NCBI GenBank assembly: GCA_025093985.1
Contig: JACAAK010000004.1
Span: forward strand, 3,410,001 to 3,474,000
Length of the DNA: 64,000 nt
Direction: 5' to 3'
DNA from: Calvatia gigantea
Taxonomy: Eukaryota > Basidiomycota > Agaricomycetes > Agaricales > Lycoperdaceae
Shown here: piece after piece, positions 25,061 through 36,204 of the stretch
Layout of the letters: every line of letters begins with the position of its first letter
Numbering within the stretch: position 1 is the first letter of the stretch
The notes under the pieces: generated by a model
What the model saw: the letters and a program-made list of their open reading frames with translations, nothing else
Told to the model about the DNA's origin: nothing
Databases searched by the model: none
Made by a program: the position numbers and the translations under genes

Positions 25061-25469
25061 TCTGGGATCACTTTACACATGTATGATTTGACGGAAGGCT
25101 TTCCTATAAACCCACTGTGCTATTTTATCCTCTGCTGTGATATCAATTCCGCGTCTCTAAATAAAATGTTACACAGCTTCGGAATTAGCAAAGGATGATA
25201 AAGTCGTCGTGTGACTAGGAAAGCTTTTGAACGCGAACACTGCGCGCAGCTAGCAAGTCCTGGGGGATCAGAAATTCCAACCCCCCCCCGGATACTAGCA
25301 TCAACATAGATGCCTCTGTTGATTGTAGACCGGGCGGTAAAAGAGGTCTGCTGAGTGATGAATTTGTGCGGTCAGACTACCACCTGAGGTTGACGATAAG
25401 GGATGGCGGAGGGTGACAGCAAAAATAGACAGCCCCCCCCAAAGCTGGCCGGAAGATTCGGGAGGAAGG
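25061..25469. other. Gene-free stretch between arrestin copy A and the LEU2 relic
   Basis: No gene seen. It contains C homopolymers near 25282 and 25432. It may hold more decayed LEU2 sequence, but no alignment could be made by eye. Confidence 0.4.
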
Positions 25470-25690
25470 GGAGGAGCTAGGTGACCAGACTGCTGTTAAA
25501 TTGAAGGAAGCGTTGTAGGGAACGGTGTAGAGGTCCATGATGCGGAGTCCGGGAGTACTCTAGAACACATATATCTAACTTTTCAATATAGTTGTGTGAC
25601 AAAACAGAAAGCAGTGTCGACGGCAGCGAGGCATACTCAAATCCAAGAAAACACGTCATGTCTATAAAAGTCTATAAATCCGGAAATGCC
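25470..25690 (+). pseudogene. Relic of the LEU2 3' end plus its 3' flank
   Basis: The last codons translate to ELGDQTAVKLKEAL followed by TAG at 25516-25518, matching the LEU2 C-terminus [14 protein letters not shown]. The similarity continues past the stop into non-coding DNA: both copies share a TAG-G(G/T)AACG start, an ACAAAAC(A/G)GAAA block and a GGTCTATAA-type end (23050-23200 compared with 25518-25670). Because untranslated flank is shared, this is a DNA-level duplication and not convergent protein sequence. The rest of the LEU2 body is missing or unrecognisable. Confidence 0.8.
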
Positions 25691-25731
25691 ATAGGAAAGG
25701 CAATTTTTTGATGGGGGAAGGAACCGGGGAT

Positions 25732-28161
25732 CTATTTCTTGCCAAGGACGAGGCATGTCCTCGACGGGATATAGACCTTTAAAGCAACACTCAATTCGTC
25801 ACGGTCCGGATTCATAGCCGAGCGACTCACCTGCACGAAGTTCTTCCTATTATTCCATGCTATCGGCGTCGTCGAGTAAACTGAATCGTCCTTGACGTTC
25901 TCAAATCCACCAAACTCCTTGGTATCGCCATTCAATACCACCCTATACTCCCCAGCCTCCTCAACGCCAATACGATAATCCGTATAACTGTTCGTCGGAT
26001 GGAAGTTGAATATGAAGAGAAGTCCCTGCGCGCTCGAATGCGATCATTTTGTCACCTTCGTGTTTGAGCGAGACGTATGCCTGAGGAGCTTCGAGCCATC
26101 CATATTTTGCTGCCGCAAGGTTCATTGCTCGGTCAAAGTTATTAAGGTATTTGTAACGCAGGAGATGATCGTCGACAACGTTCCACTGGCGGCGAGCGTA
26201 ATGGAAGGAGTTGCTATTTCCTTCTCTAGGGAAGTCGAGCCACTATCGAAACATCATTCATGAGCAGGCAATCCTGGGGGTAAGGTTACGTCGGCTGACC
26301 TCTGGATGACCAAATTCATTCCCTTCAAAGTTGAGGTAGCCTTCTCCGCCAAGAGCATGGGTAACGAGCCTGATCATTTTGTGCAAGGCGATACCGCGAG
26401 ATACGGTGGGCGTCATGGGCGTCAAATCGGACATATTAGTATCTATCGCGGAAATGAACACTTTTGATTAAGAGTCATCAATGAAAAAAAAAAAACACAT
26501 ACACATCTCCTTATCCATCAGCCAGAACGCGATAGTCTTGTCGCCAACCAACGCCTGATCGTGACTCTCGCAATAGGCGATGCTCTTCTCGCCATGACGC
26601 CTGTTGGTCAATGTGAAAGCAATGTTACCAATATCCCATTCGTCGTCAGTCTTGTGCTTCAAGAGCTTGATCCATGTATCCGGGATCGCCATAGACAGCC
26701 TGTAGTCGAAACCAACGCCACCTTCGTTGACAGGCTTACATAGAAGGGGCATGCCGGACACATCCTCAGCGATTGTGATTGAGTGCGGATAGAGAGCACG
26801 CATGGCATCATTAGCCTGCAAACATGGTCAGAATCTATCGCGATCTTCGCAGAGAAAAGAGTAACTTACGAGCATGAGATAAACAATACCCTCCTCATCA
26901 GCGCCGTCCCCGAAGTATTCATGGTAGCCGCCAGAGAAGCCGGTGCCAATACCATGATGTACATACATCATACTCGTGACACCATCAAAGCGGAATCCAT
27001 CAAACTTGTATACATCTATCCAATACCGCAAATTGCTGAGCAAGAACCTGAGGACCTCGTGCGAGCCGTAGTTAAAAAGACGGCTGTCCCAGAGGTCATG
27101 ACGTCCCTTTCCACCTTCGTGGAAGTAAAGGTGGTCTGTGCCGTCAAACTCATTAATGCCATCGAGTACATTCTTGCAAGCATGGGAGTGCACGATATCC
27201 AAAAGGACTGTCAACCCAAGGCCATGTGCAGTATCAACTGAGCTCCTTCAGGTCTTCAGGGGTTCCATAACGTGAGCTCGGAGCAAAGAAGCTTGTCACT
27301 TGGTACCCAAACGCTGGTAGAGTGGCTGTATCAGCGCACGTTTGACAAGGATATAGAAACGCGAACGCACAAGCATAATAGGCATGTTCCATGATGGCCA
27401 TGAGTTGGATCACATTATACCCGAGATCTTTAATCCTAGGAAGGACATTCTTGGTGAATTCCTTGTACGTGCCCACCCGAGGTTCTACAGTAGAAATTCC
27501 GACATGAGCCTCATATATCCTGACATTGTCTGGTTTAGGCGGGTGAGGATTTTTGAAGGTGTACCGCTCTGATTCTGGGGGATTCCAGAAGCGTGCGTCG
27601 TAGACGGGGGACACATCAAGGTCTTGAGTGACGCGCCTTATCCACGCAGGAAGGCGTTCAATACGCTCGCCATTCGGGAGAATCATTGATATCTGTTCAT
27701 CAAGAAGTTCAATCAACGGTTCCAGAAGCGAGAAGCAATAACTTACTTTTATCTTGCTATCGTGAGGGATGGCACAACGACCGGAGGGCAAGGAGGGGAT
27801 TGTAATTTCCCAGACACCAAAATCGTTTACCTTCATTGGATGCGCTTTCCTGTTCCACTCATCTGTTCTGGTCAATGCCACAGCTGACAAGCAAGGTTGA
27901 TGACTGACTGAAGTCACCAATGAGATACGCCTCCCTCGCGTTTGGTGCCCACTCCCTGTAAGTAACTTCGTTCCTGGGTCCAACGTTGAGCCCAAATCTC
28001 TCATAACCACGTGTAAATTTTTCGTAACCGCCTTCATGTAGCTCAAAGGCATCTTTCCATCTCCTGTGGCTATTGTAACGCTGTATGATAGCTGGAATAT
28101 GAGGTTTAAGATACCCATCGATTTTGAGGACGACGGCGGGATCAAGAGGAGGAGTGGGCAT
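25732..28161 (-). CDS. GLC3: 1,4-alpha-glucan branching enzyme (GH13)
   Basis: Makes alpha-1,6 branches in glycogen. The N-terminal CBM48-type region reads [39 protein letters not shown] and, across an intron, [19 protein letters not shown]. The GH13 barrel has [38 protein letters not shown], the nucleophile motif [12 protein letters not shown], the acid/base region [16 protein letters not shown] and [35 protein letters not shown] and the C-terminal domain ([30 protein letters not shown]) close the protein. At least eight introns; no lesion seen. The start [13 protein letters not shown] at 28161 fits the family; 28227 is a weaker alternative. It lies between the LEU2 relic and arrestin copy B. 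Confidence 0.95.
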
Positions 28162-28830
28162 TGTGGAAGTTGAGAAGAAAGCTTCAGAGCCCCCGAAATT
28201 TTCTGGGAATGCCACCCCAATCTTCAAGGGCTCTTTTCAAAAGCTACAACCAATGACGTAATAAAGGGACATCGATGACCTGCACCGCCACCAGGGTAGA
28301 CTAACAACTTGCAGTTTCCCTTCGATCACTTAGATTGTGCTTAATGATGCCGAATATTGTTGTCTTCTCTTCGAGTGTTTCCCCACAGCTGCTTCAAAGG
28401 GCGCATTCTCTTGGGAAGGCTTTGCGCAGAACAGGGTTTGTCTTCTGTGGAGCAGTTTAAGCTCTGCAGGAGGTGACTGTCACACAAGCCTTGGTGACGC
28501 ATTTTCATATCCTGCAGGTTTACAGCTTACTTAACCATAGGCCCTTCTACCCATGTTATCTTCGCACGGGGACCAGAAATAAAAAGGTGAGGTATGTTGT
28601 TTGACAAATGAACAAGGAGTAAATGCAGCTGGTGAATTAAACGGAAGATAGCGATAACAGGGTCAAACAGGGTGGAATTCGCAGCTTCCATCAATCCTGC
28701 CCCGGGCGGGAGAGAACATACTGTACACACACTTCACACTGCACACCTGGTGATACCAGAGAACACAAAGACGGTGAGTAACGGGGATGTAAGAAGTTAA
28801 ATATTGGGGGCCGAGGCCGCAACCAGAAGT
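28162..28830. other. GLC3 upstream region and 3' flank of arrestin copy B
   Basis: No gene seen. The right part (about 28700-28830) is similar to 23235-23343 downstream of arrestin copy A, including a shared GAACATACTGTACACAC block. Confidence 0.55.
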
Positions 28831-30831
28831 TCATGACATATCGATCCAAGATTGCTTCCTTTCGCGGATAGACTGACGGTTTCTCCGGACCTTGCGCTCA
28901 TTTTCATGCTTGGTCGTGAAGGGTGTAGGTACTTGGACCATATTCGTGAAATGTTGCAATCTCGACAGACTGCCTGACGAATCGGATGTTGACGATCTTC
29001 TTCAGCGTCGCAGATGAAGATCCCCGACATGAAAGGCATCATCTCGACAGCATACTGGTAAGATCGTGAGCGGCAAGGAACAATTAATGAGGATACAAGT
29101 CCACCCACCCGAACCATAAATAATCGGTAATCACAAGACGGCAACAAATCCCTAGGAAGGTGAATTTCCCCTTCTAGCCACCGGACCTTTGAATCCTCAG
29201 GTTCATACGACTTTGGCGGCTTCCACCATATGGCAGTTTGGATAACCTCTGTCTCTTCCTCGTTCGCAGTCACTTGGTGTGGTGAACGTGCTGCAGGGCC
29301 AACGTCACCACAATAGTTGATATACTGGAGGAGGCGAACATCAATGAGCCGTGGCGATGCGAGGTGATCGAGGAGTTGGAAGTCGACACCGGAGATTGAC
29401 AAGTAGCATGGTAAGACCGTCCCTCGAGTGTAACACAGCTTCTTGTTGCGTTAATGGCGATGATAATGAATGTTATGTTTATTTTAACATACCGGCTTTG
29501 CTAGCCAGAGCTGTAAAAATTCAATTGGTAAGCATATAAGACGCAAGGGTTGAGAAGGATGGAACCGACATTGCAAGAAACTTGGGTTTGCCGTCCCTGA
29601 AAACTCCCCATGAGTGTTATTGAAGTATTGGACGTCCATCCAGCTGGGTCACTTCCAGGTCCCGGGAGCAGGGTTCCCTCCAGATATGATATCTGCCTTT
29701 TCTCGGATGCAGGGGGAGCTATGACTTTCGGCACATATACCACATTCGTGCCCACCCTAGAACATGTCAATGTCAAGTCACAAGAAAGACGAAATATGCG
29801 TACCTATCATTCATCCTCAATTTTCCATAACCTACTATCAACATGATTTCGTATCTCACTGTCACCCCAGAGCCCTGTATGAAGGTCGGAGGTAACATAT
29901 ATGTTGCAGATACGATATCATCTTGTCCGTCCCCTAGTTCCACTTCTGTCGGGAAGGGAAACGAAAAAGGGAAATGATAAGTTCCCTGCATCTTCCCGTC
30001 AGTATTTCCTGTCCCTGGAGACACTACACTGGCCGAACTGGTAAGGATCTCCGATGGTGTCCTTTGAATACAACTCGTGCTTGTGATTCAAGAAGACAAA
30101 ATCGCGCTTGTCGTAATTCAATTGTTCAGAATTACCGACAATAAGTCCTCCCCTTGATCTAGCCGCCCGTCAAAGTGCGAAACAAATGACACACAATTCC
30201 ATGGACCCACGTTCAGCGTCAAATTGTGAATGCTCGTCGTGTTATCCAGTTCCAACTCCAGAACGCCTTTCACTGAATCTCCGCCAATAAATCTCGGAGC
30301 TTTCCCCAATGAATTAGGTAAGGGTGGCCTGCTGGTCAACCTGAGCGTTGCCCATGGTTTCGGGGCGCCTTTTTTTGCGAGAAATAGTCTGTACTGAACG
30401 AAATTCGATTGCAGCTGCTGTAGTCGAGGGTTTCCATCGCCGGAAACGTCTTGGTATTCGTGAGATGTCACGCCATCAGGTACCGCCGGACCCGCAGCGG
30501 CGTTATGCGGGGGTACGTCCGAATACGGGGGAGGATCATCCTCAAGCGTCGTGGAGGGGCTAGCAGCGTGTGCTGGAGAGGGGAATGTTTCATTACGGGT
30601 CAGATCAACGATTGAAACGGTGCTAGAGTCGATGGAGTAGGCAGGAAGGACAGTTTGCGTGGAATTGGCAGATGCAAGTGAAATGGCGCTCTCTCGCCAA
30701 CGACCATAGCAACGAGATTGAGGAGGGATCAATCCGCTGCGGGAAGTCTCCTGGTTCTCCGTCGGTGCCACTGTTCGAGCAGAGGCTGGTATTGGGGGTA
30801 GAGGGCGAAAGCTTCTTGCAGGTGTCGACAT
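28831..30831 (-). pseudogene. Arrestin-like PY-adaptor family, copy B (frameshifted)
   Basis: The N-terminal exon is complete. It starts MSTPARSFRPLPPIPASART and carries LPAYS (LPxY) and DDPPPYSDVP (PPxY), motifs that bind WW domains of Rsp5/Nedd4 ligases in yeast alpha-arrestins. Then come KKGAPKPWATLRLT, FIGGDSVKGVLELELDN, YHFPFSFPFPTEVELGDGQ, GTNVVYVPKVIAPPASEKRQ, DFQLLDHLASPRLIDVRLLQ and LPRDLLPSCDYRLFMV. Compared with copy A it has an extra base near 30000-30004 (RDRKY then stop), another near 28979-28982 (gacgaatcgg against gacgatcgg) and a third small change near 28938. The first two each break the frame. If real, the protein would end before the arrestin domain is complete. Confidence 0.75.
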
Positions 30832-31899
30832 GGGCGCGGGTCGTGCGTTGGAAATGTGTGCTGACTATATAAAGGACGGCGGAAAAGACGCCAGCCAGCC
30901 AAGTTAGGGTCTCGATCTGCGGGTCATGCCAGGCCACCAGCGGCTGTAGCACGGCTGAAACGCCTGCAAGATCATTATCGCCCGCTGAGCGTTTAGTGCT
31001 GCGCCCCAACGGGCTCCTCACGATTATGCTGATTGGATCACCTATCGAGAGAGGGAACAAAAGCGAAATTAATGAGTACAACTGATCGGGGTCCAGAGTT
31101 TCCTGGGCACCATCATTCCCACCTTCGAGGAACTATTAATATTAATCAATAATCACGGACATGCTTTCATGCCTTTGAAAACGCGTGGACGTTGATCCCA
31201 ATCCTTCCAACAAGTCAGTGACGCCCGTAATTTTGGAAGGAAGTAGCTAGAAGTTCAACCGAGTGTTATCGAGCTGTCTTTCATGAACGTATCCTGTCAT
31301 CGTGTTCGGCTCGACAAGCCAGTTGCCAAGCCCCTCCCTCTTCTTCCTCCTGCTGTAAATGCCGTAGGCCAACGACCACCTTTGGACCGTATTGAATCAA
31401 TGTGACGGATTGCTGTGTAACAAAGCACTGGCCGTTATTTTAGTTGTTGATACCAATCGCAGCGACAGGAACAAGAAGGTTGTGGATCTCTAGGAGGGTG
31501 TACCCCGCCTTCATGCCAACGCCTCATTGGTGGCATTTTCAAACCCGCCATGGTTGTTACCACTTTTCTAATTGGCTCGATCCCCTTTCTTGCGGTTGCT
31601 CCGACGGAGACCAATTAGAATGGTTTCTATCCTTGAGGAAAAGTGATAAGTTCCTTGCGTCCTTTCGCCAACCCTTCCCAAACCTCGATACAGTATCCCG
31701 CCCAAGCAGTCTAGGACCCCTGTGATCTTTCTTTAGACAACAATTCGCGTGACAGGTTTGGGATACACAGTGTCAAGCATGGGCTTCCCCTTCACCTTCA
31801 CCCAGTAACCCGGGAGTCAAATTCTTGACAAAGCCTATGGAAACCAGCAGGTTAAAGTTTTTCACCCAATTCGCATTCTCGTATTCCAACTCTTAAGCT
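30832..31899. other. Upstream region of arrestin copy B; no gene seen
   Basis: Open frames reading through from the copy B start region (to 31081) are out-of-frame shadows. Nothing else is recognisable up to the next arrestin fragment. Confidence 0.4.
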
Positions 31900-32050
31900 C
31901 CCTTCACAGAATTTCCACCCGTGGACGCCACCCTTTTCGTTCACGTCGAGTAGCCGTGCCTGGTTTGACCTTCAACTTTAATATCGCCCATGGTTTCGTA
32001 GCACCGTTCTCCTTCATATGCAGCTAATACTGAATTAGATCATTATGGAC
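31900..32050 (-). pseudogene. Arrestin-like family fragment D
   Basis: The minus strand gives KENGATKPWAILKLK (compare KKGAPKPWATLRLT in copies A and B) followed by GGNSVKGA, a stop and ELEYEN (compare GGDSVKGVLELELDN), in shifted frames with stops. Order and strand agree with an arrestin N-terminal region. Only a short piece is recognisable. Confidence 0.5.
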
Positions 32051-32879
32051 ACCAACGGTTGCGGAGTCCTACCGCCCAAAACAGGGCCTTGTAAGTGGCT
32101 TGTGACTCTCCCTTGCGGAAGGTGGAGAATATCGCAGATGATTATCACCGAACGTCGCCGGCCTCCAGACAATCCCCAATGCCCACATGTGAACTCAAGG
32201 ATGCTTGAATAGGCAGGAAGTGCTACTTAGATGACATTGGTTGTTAACAGGTTGTTGGCTAATGCCCTTGGCTGTCGGAATGCCTGGGTTCAAGGGCCGA
32301 GGCAAGGCAATACCGTTCGGGGTCAGTGGATGTGGTCCTTTTGTTGTCCTCTAGCGTTTTTGGGAAGGGGTTTATTGGATGGTGAGGACACCGGGGGCCC
32401 CGACAGGACAAAGGGGTCTTGAATCTCCAGTATTTTGTGATAAACACGAACACATTAGGCGAGGGTGTGGAAGCAAGAAGAAAGTGGGAACAAGTACAGT
32501 ACACATCCTAGTGGTCATAAAGCCGGGAAAGGCGGTATGTCATCTTTGCTCCAGGCACCGCCCCAAAGTCTGCCCCAGCATGACAGTGTGACATGTCCAG
32601 TTATCGTTTTGTGGAAGTGAAAGACAATGACTCGCAGGTGAAGAATAACACCGAACGGTTTGAACGTCTTGGGCACGTCGTATGTCCATCCGGTGGCGAG
32701 TCTGACACCCGGAAGGGCGCAAATCCCATTGTGGACCAGAGGACGTTTGCCAGTGGAAAGAAGGGAAAGATGCAAACACGACCTTACCCCGATGGTGGAC
32801 GGTACGTAGCAATGGGTTTTGTACAACTCTTTAACAACCTTTTTCAAAGCTTCACGAAACGTTTTTGGGGGGATCCCAC

Positions 32880-33070
32880 TAGACAGTTTCGCCAACGGTC
32901 CATATTCCTCCACCTCGCGCAGCGTTGAGGCTGTGACAGCTCAATGCGGTCTGCGTAATACTTGATCTCCAAATAAACAGTGAATTGATGGTGCAATTAC
33001 ACTCATACCGCAGGTTTCAGCGCTCGGTTGTGAGAGGTAGCATGAGACGACAGTGCCACGAGCGTGGACC
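32880..33070 (-). pseudogene. Arrestin-like family fragment E
   Basis: The minus strand shows HARGTVVSCYLS near 33065-33026 (compare YTRGTVIPCYLTLSG in copy C) and then EEYGPL near 32910 (compare HEYGPL at the C-terminus of copies A and B). The middle of the domain is missing and the frames do not join. It is probably a deleted relic; the match is short. Confidence 0.4.
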
Positions 33071-34159
33071 AACTCCACACCCTAACAATAACCTATGAGT
33101 GATGCCAAGAATAACTGCCTAATGTTAGAAAGTGGAAAAACGGGGAGGACGAAATCACGGTGCAGCAAGTTTCGGCACCGAGCGCATTTCAGTCCATTCC
33201 TGTTCAGCACAGCCCAGCTTTTTGACGTAATTTTTTTGAATGACCTGTATTTTGTGCAGGGGTGCCACAATCATTAAGTGCAAGGCGAACAATAGATGGG
33301 GGATTGCGGAATAGCCGGAAGGAGGAGGAGCGAGGGGATATCCGTCAAACGAGGCACCCTTGAATCGTTTGCCTATCGGATGAGTGCGGTGGGTGTCTGC
33401 AGATGAGTATCCTGCTGGGGGACATTTTGCGGGGATATTCGAGGGCCTAGCAAGTCAGAATTGCTTCGGCATCGAGGAAGTCTCATAAAAGTTTTGCGCT
33501 TCCAGGAGGACCTCGGCAAGATGAGAGGCCTGGGGTTCCTGGTGTCGGTTGATCCGGGGTTGAATCTTTACCAAAGTCCAGGGGGGGGACTTTGCCTGAG
33601 GCCTGAGGCTGCGTGGAATAAATACACTATGTGTGTTTGGAGATAAGTACACACGAAATACACGTGAAGTGAATTGGACATCGATCGCCACCTGGTTACT
33701 TGGACACACAGTGACAAACATAAGTGTGATCACCAGATCAATTTCCAAACCGGGTTACTGTTGATGGACAGAGGCCTCGGAATACAAGGCTTTTTGTACT
33801 CCTTCTCTTACTTGTCCTCGACATGGTGATTCTTTTACTCCGTTGTATGTTTCTTTGACAACTGTAACTGCATCATCCACGACTCATAGGTCCATATAAC
33901 TTAACATAACCTCACCTCACACCTTCCTCGTGGACCACCTTAGGACACCCAAAGAGTAGGCGCTTTCATGTCCATTTGCGAAGGGAACTTACTTCGAGTC
34001 TGCAGATCCCAAACCCTCCGAAACGCGCCCAAACTATCTCTGAAAACAAGGTGAATACTGTCTTTGGTCCGTCTTGAGTGTACGAGTCTGATCTCGAGGT
34101 GCGTTACCAGTCGTCACTTATACAACATCTCCGTGATCTCCGGCACGTCTTCACTCAGC
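33071..34159. other. Gene-free stretch
   Basis: No supportable gene. A minus-strand frame at 33455-33748 has a faint arrestin-like look (PPWTLVKIQ, EVLLEAQN) but too little to call. Confidence 0.4.
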
Positions 34160-35404
34160 ATGGCTTCACCCATAGTTCAATCTTCACGACCTAGTGTTAA
34201 CACATGTTGGACCTGCGAGGGCCCCATGAGGGGGCACACATGGCAAGGTCCTGTTGGCAACCGCAAATTGATCTGTCCACCGCCCGAAAAAGTTAACGAG
34301 ATCCTACGACAGCTGTGGGACGAGGGCCACCAAGAGTTCGTACGGGAAATCATTCGAAAACGCGGAATAACCACTGTTTCCCTCCCATCTCCCCCCGTCT
34401 CCCCAGAACCAACACCAACCACCGAACGACTGCGCAAACGTCTCCCTACCCCAGCAAATCTTAGAAACCTACCCCCGCCCGACACTACATCGGAGAGAGG
34501 GAGCATCAGATCAGAAAACTCTCGAGTATCTGTGGTTAATGGCCTGCGCCGCATGCTCAGCGCAGTCATGGAACCTCCAGAGAGCAATTTTCGTCCCCTG
34601 TCCCGGAGTCCCACACCAACACCAAGCTCAAATGCACCAGATATCCCAATTGCACATCCAGAAAATCTCCCAGCGGTGGGTGCATGGAACATGCAACGCC
34701 GGCAAGAATGGAAATCCCCCCCAAAGCTAGAGGAAATGCCAAGCGAAAACCGTAGTGTCCTAGTTCCCACTCTCCTTGTCGGTTCTGATGGTCGCACTAT
34801 CCGTGAAGGTTCACGCGCTGAAGCACATTTTCGCGCCCGGGCGACTTTGGAAGATAGATACCGACGACAAATGGAGCAGCGGCAAGCAAACATACCCAAA
34901 TCCCCCCTCGCACGAACTTGCAGCGGAGTTTCTGTCATCGACGCCGACTCCACCGACGGTGACGGTGATAGTGCGTTTGATCGCGTCTTGCGTTCCAATA
35001 TGGAAACCCCCACTATCGTGGTTGTTCGTGTGCGCCCTGAAGATATACCTCGAATGCAGGAAACCGCCGCTCACCAAGGGCTTCACACATCAGTTCTCGA
35101 CGTGATACGAAAATCTCCAAGTGGCTCTCCTCCGCTTCGCAGCCCTCTCCTCAGAGGCAGTACTCCTTTGAGTGTTGTCAGCGAGGAGGAAGATGATCGC
35201 CCGTACCTCGTCATCGGACGTGATCAGCAGATGACACAAGGGTACGTCGAGATGGCTCAGCGCGGTGTTATGCCTGGTACTATCGCCGCCGACCAAGAAA
35301 TGATCAGCTCTCCTCGACTCATCACAGCCACCCAGCTTATATTTGTTTCCTTTTTCACTGCCATATTTGCCGTATCTATATTCTTTTTTTTTCTCGCTTT
35401 GTGA
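34160..35404 (+). CDS. Tail-anchored, Pro/Ser-rich protein of unknown function
   Basis: Not recognised. An apparently single-exon frame of 414 residues from MASPIVQSS, whose ATG sits in a good context (CAGCATGG); an in-frame methionine at 34064 would add 32 residues. A conserved-looking N-terminal block has CWTCEGPMRGHTWQGP and a predicted helix EKVNEILRQLWDEGHQEFVR. A long disordered middle rich in Pro and Ser follows (SLPSPPVSPEPTPTTERLRK). A possible coiled segment is LEDRYRRQMEQRQANIP. The protein ends in a single hydrophobic helix (IFVSFFTAIFAVSIFFFFLA) with almost nothing after it, the layout of a tail-anchored membrane protein facing the cytosol. Lack of introns is unusual in this window. 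Confidence 0.65.
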   Translation: MASPIVQSSRPSVNTCWTCEGPMRGHTWQGPVGNRKLICPPPEKVNEILRQLWDEGHQEFVREIIRKRGITTVSLPSPPVSPEPTPTTERLRKRLPTPANLRNLPPPDTTSERGSIRSENSRVSVVNGLRRMLSAVMEPPESNFRPLSRSPTPTPSSNAPDIPIAHPENLPAVGAWNMQRRQEWKSPPKLEEMPSENRSVLVPTLLVGSDGRTIREGSRAEAHFRARATLEDRYRRQMEQRQANIPKSPLARTCSGVSVIDADSTDGDGDSAFDRVLRSNMETPTIVVVRVRPEDIPRMQETAAHQGLHTSVLDVIRKSPSGSPPLRSPLLRGSTPLSVVSEEEDDRPYLVIGRDQQMTQGYVEMAQRGVMPGTIAADQEMISSPRLITATQLIFVSFFTAIFAVSIFFFFLAL

Positions 35405-36204
35405 TTTGTTTGGGCTCTTTTGGCTGCTTTCCTCTCTCCCACCCCGTTTGCTCTCATTTGACTCATTCTTGGACTACGTGCATTATTTTGGCCACTGATA
35501 CTCACACACCACTCCCTTCCTTGCTCGGGCCCGATAATAATGGCTGCCTCTTCACAACACGGATATCCTCGGCAATTTTACATACCATAATCCCCCTCTC
35601 AATCGCACCCCGATCCTTTCTACTTCCTTCCATTATTATATGGAAACTGTGGTCGATGTTGTAGTACAACTTGTTCCGCCACTGTTCTTGTTATATTGTC
35701 AGTGTTTTCCTTGTTCCTGCGCAGTGTTATCGGAAAAAATTCAGTACCAGTAAATTAGTGTCCTCGTATCTTCTTTATTACTATTTCCGCGTAACCAATG
35801 TCATTATCCGGGTTTTTAAGATCATTGTTTTACGACACCATGTCCCTCGTTATGCTCTCCCTTATGTTTTGGCGGCTTATGCTTGCTCCAATATGATCTC
35901 TTACACCAGCTTACAACTCAAGTGCTACCGGCTTCATCCATCATACTACTCTGCTCTGTTGCACTGCCAGAATATACTACAACGGGTGGAAGCCAGACAC
36001 CTTTCAAAGTTTGTATGCAAGGAGAAGAACACAGGTCCTAAAAATTGTTAACAAGGAAAAGAATCGGTTTGAATAAAATAATCCCGGTGGGGTGGTATAT
36101 GTATATGACAACGGATAAATAAACGAAAATGGTGCATGATCATGTCGCGTCGTAACGAACAACCCAACAAATACAGGAATTAACTTGACCTCTCATAACC
36201 GAAC
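35405..36204. other. 3' region between two convergent genes; no gene seen
   Basis: AT-richer, pyrimidine-rich sequence. A 126-codon frame at 35671-36051 has no domain and Cys/Tyr-rich composition typical of chance translation. Confidence 0.45.

Noticed and set aside
32515..32860. Minus-strand frame containing TGWTYDVPKTFKPFGVILHL
   Set aside because: Looks protein-like over a short span but matches no family I recognise and lies among arrestin relics; too little to call a gene.
31000..34000. Transposon as the cause of the gene-poor 31-34 kb region
   Set aside because: No transposase, reverse transcriptase, terminal repeats or target-site duplication seen; the recognisable pieces are arrestin relics.
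34177..35013. 278-codon open frame on the minus strand
   Set aside because: It lies wholly antisense to the plus-strand tail-anchored gene, is rich in Arg/Ser/Gly as complementary frames of Pro/Ser-rich genes are, and has no domain.
35671..36051. 126-codon open frame on the plus strand
   Set aside because: Cys/Tyr/Leu-rich translation without domain, located in a probable 3' region between convergent genes.
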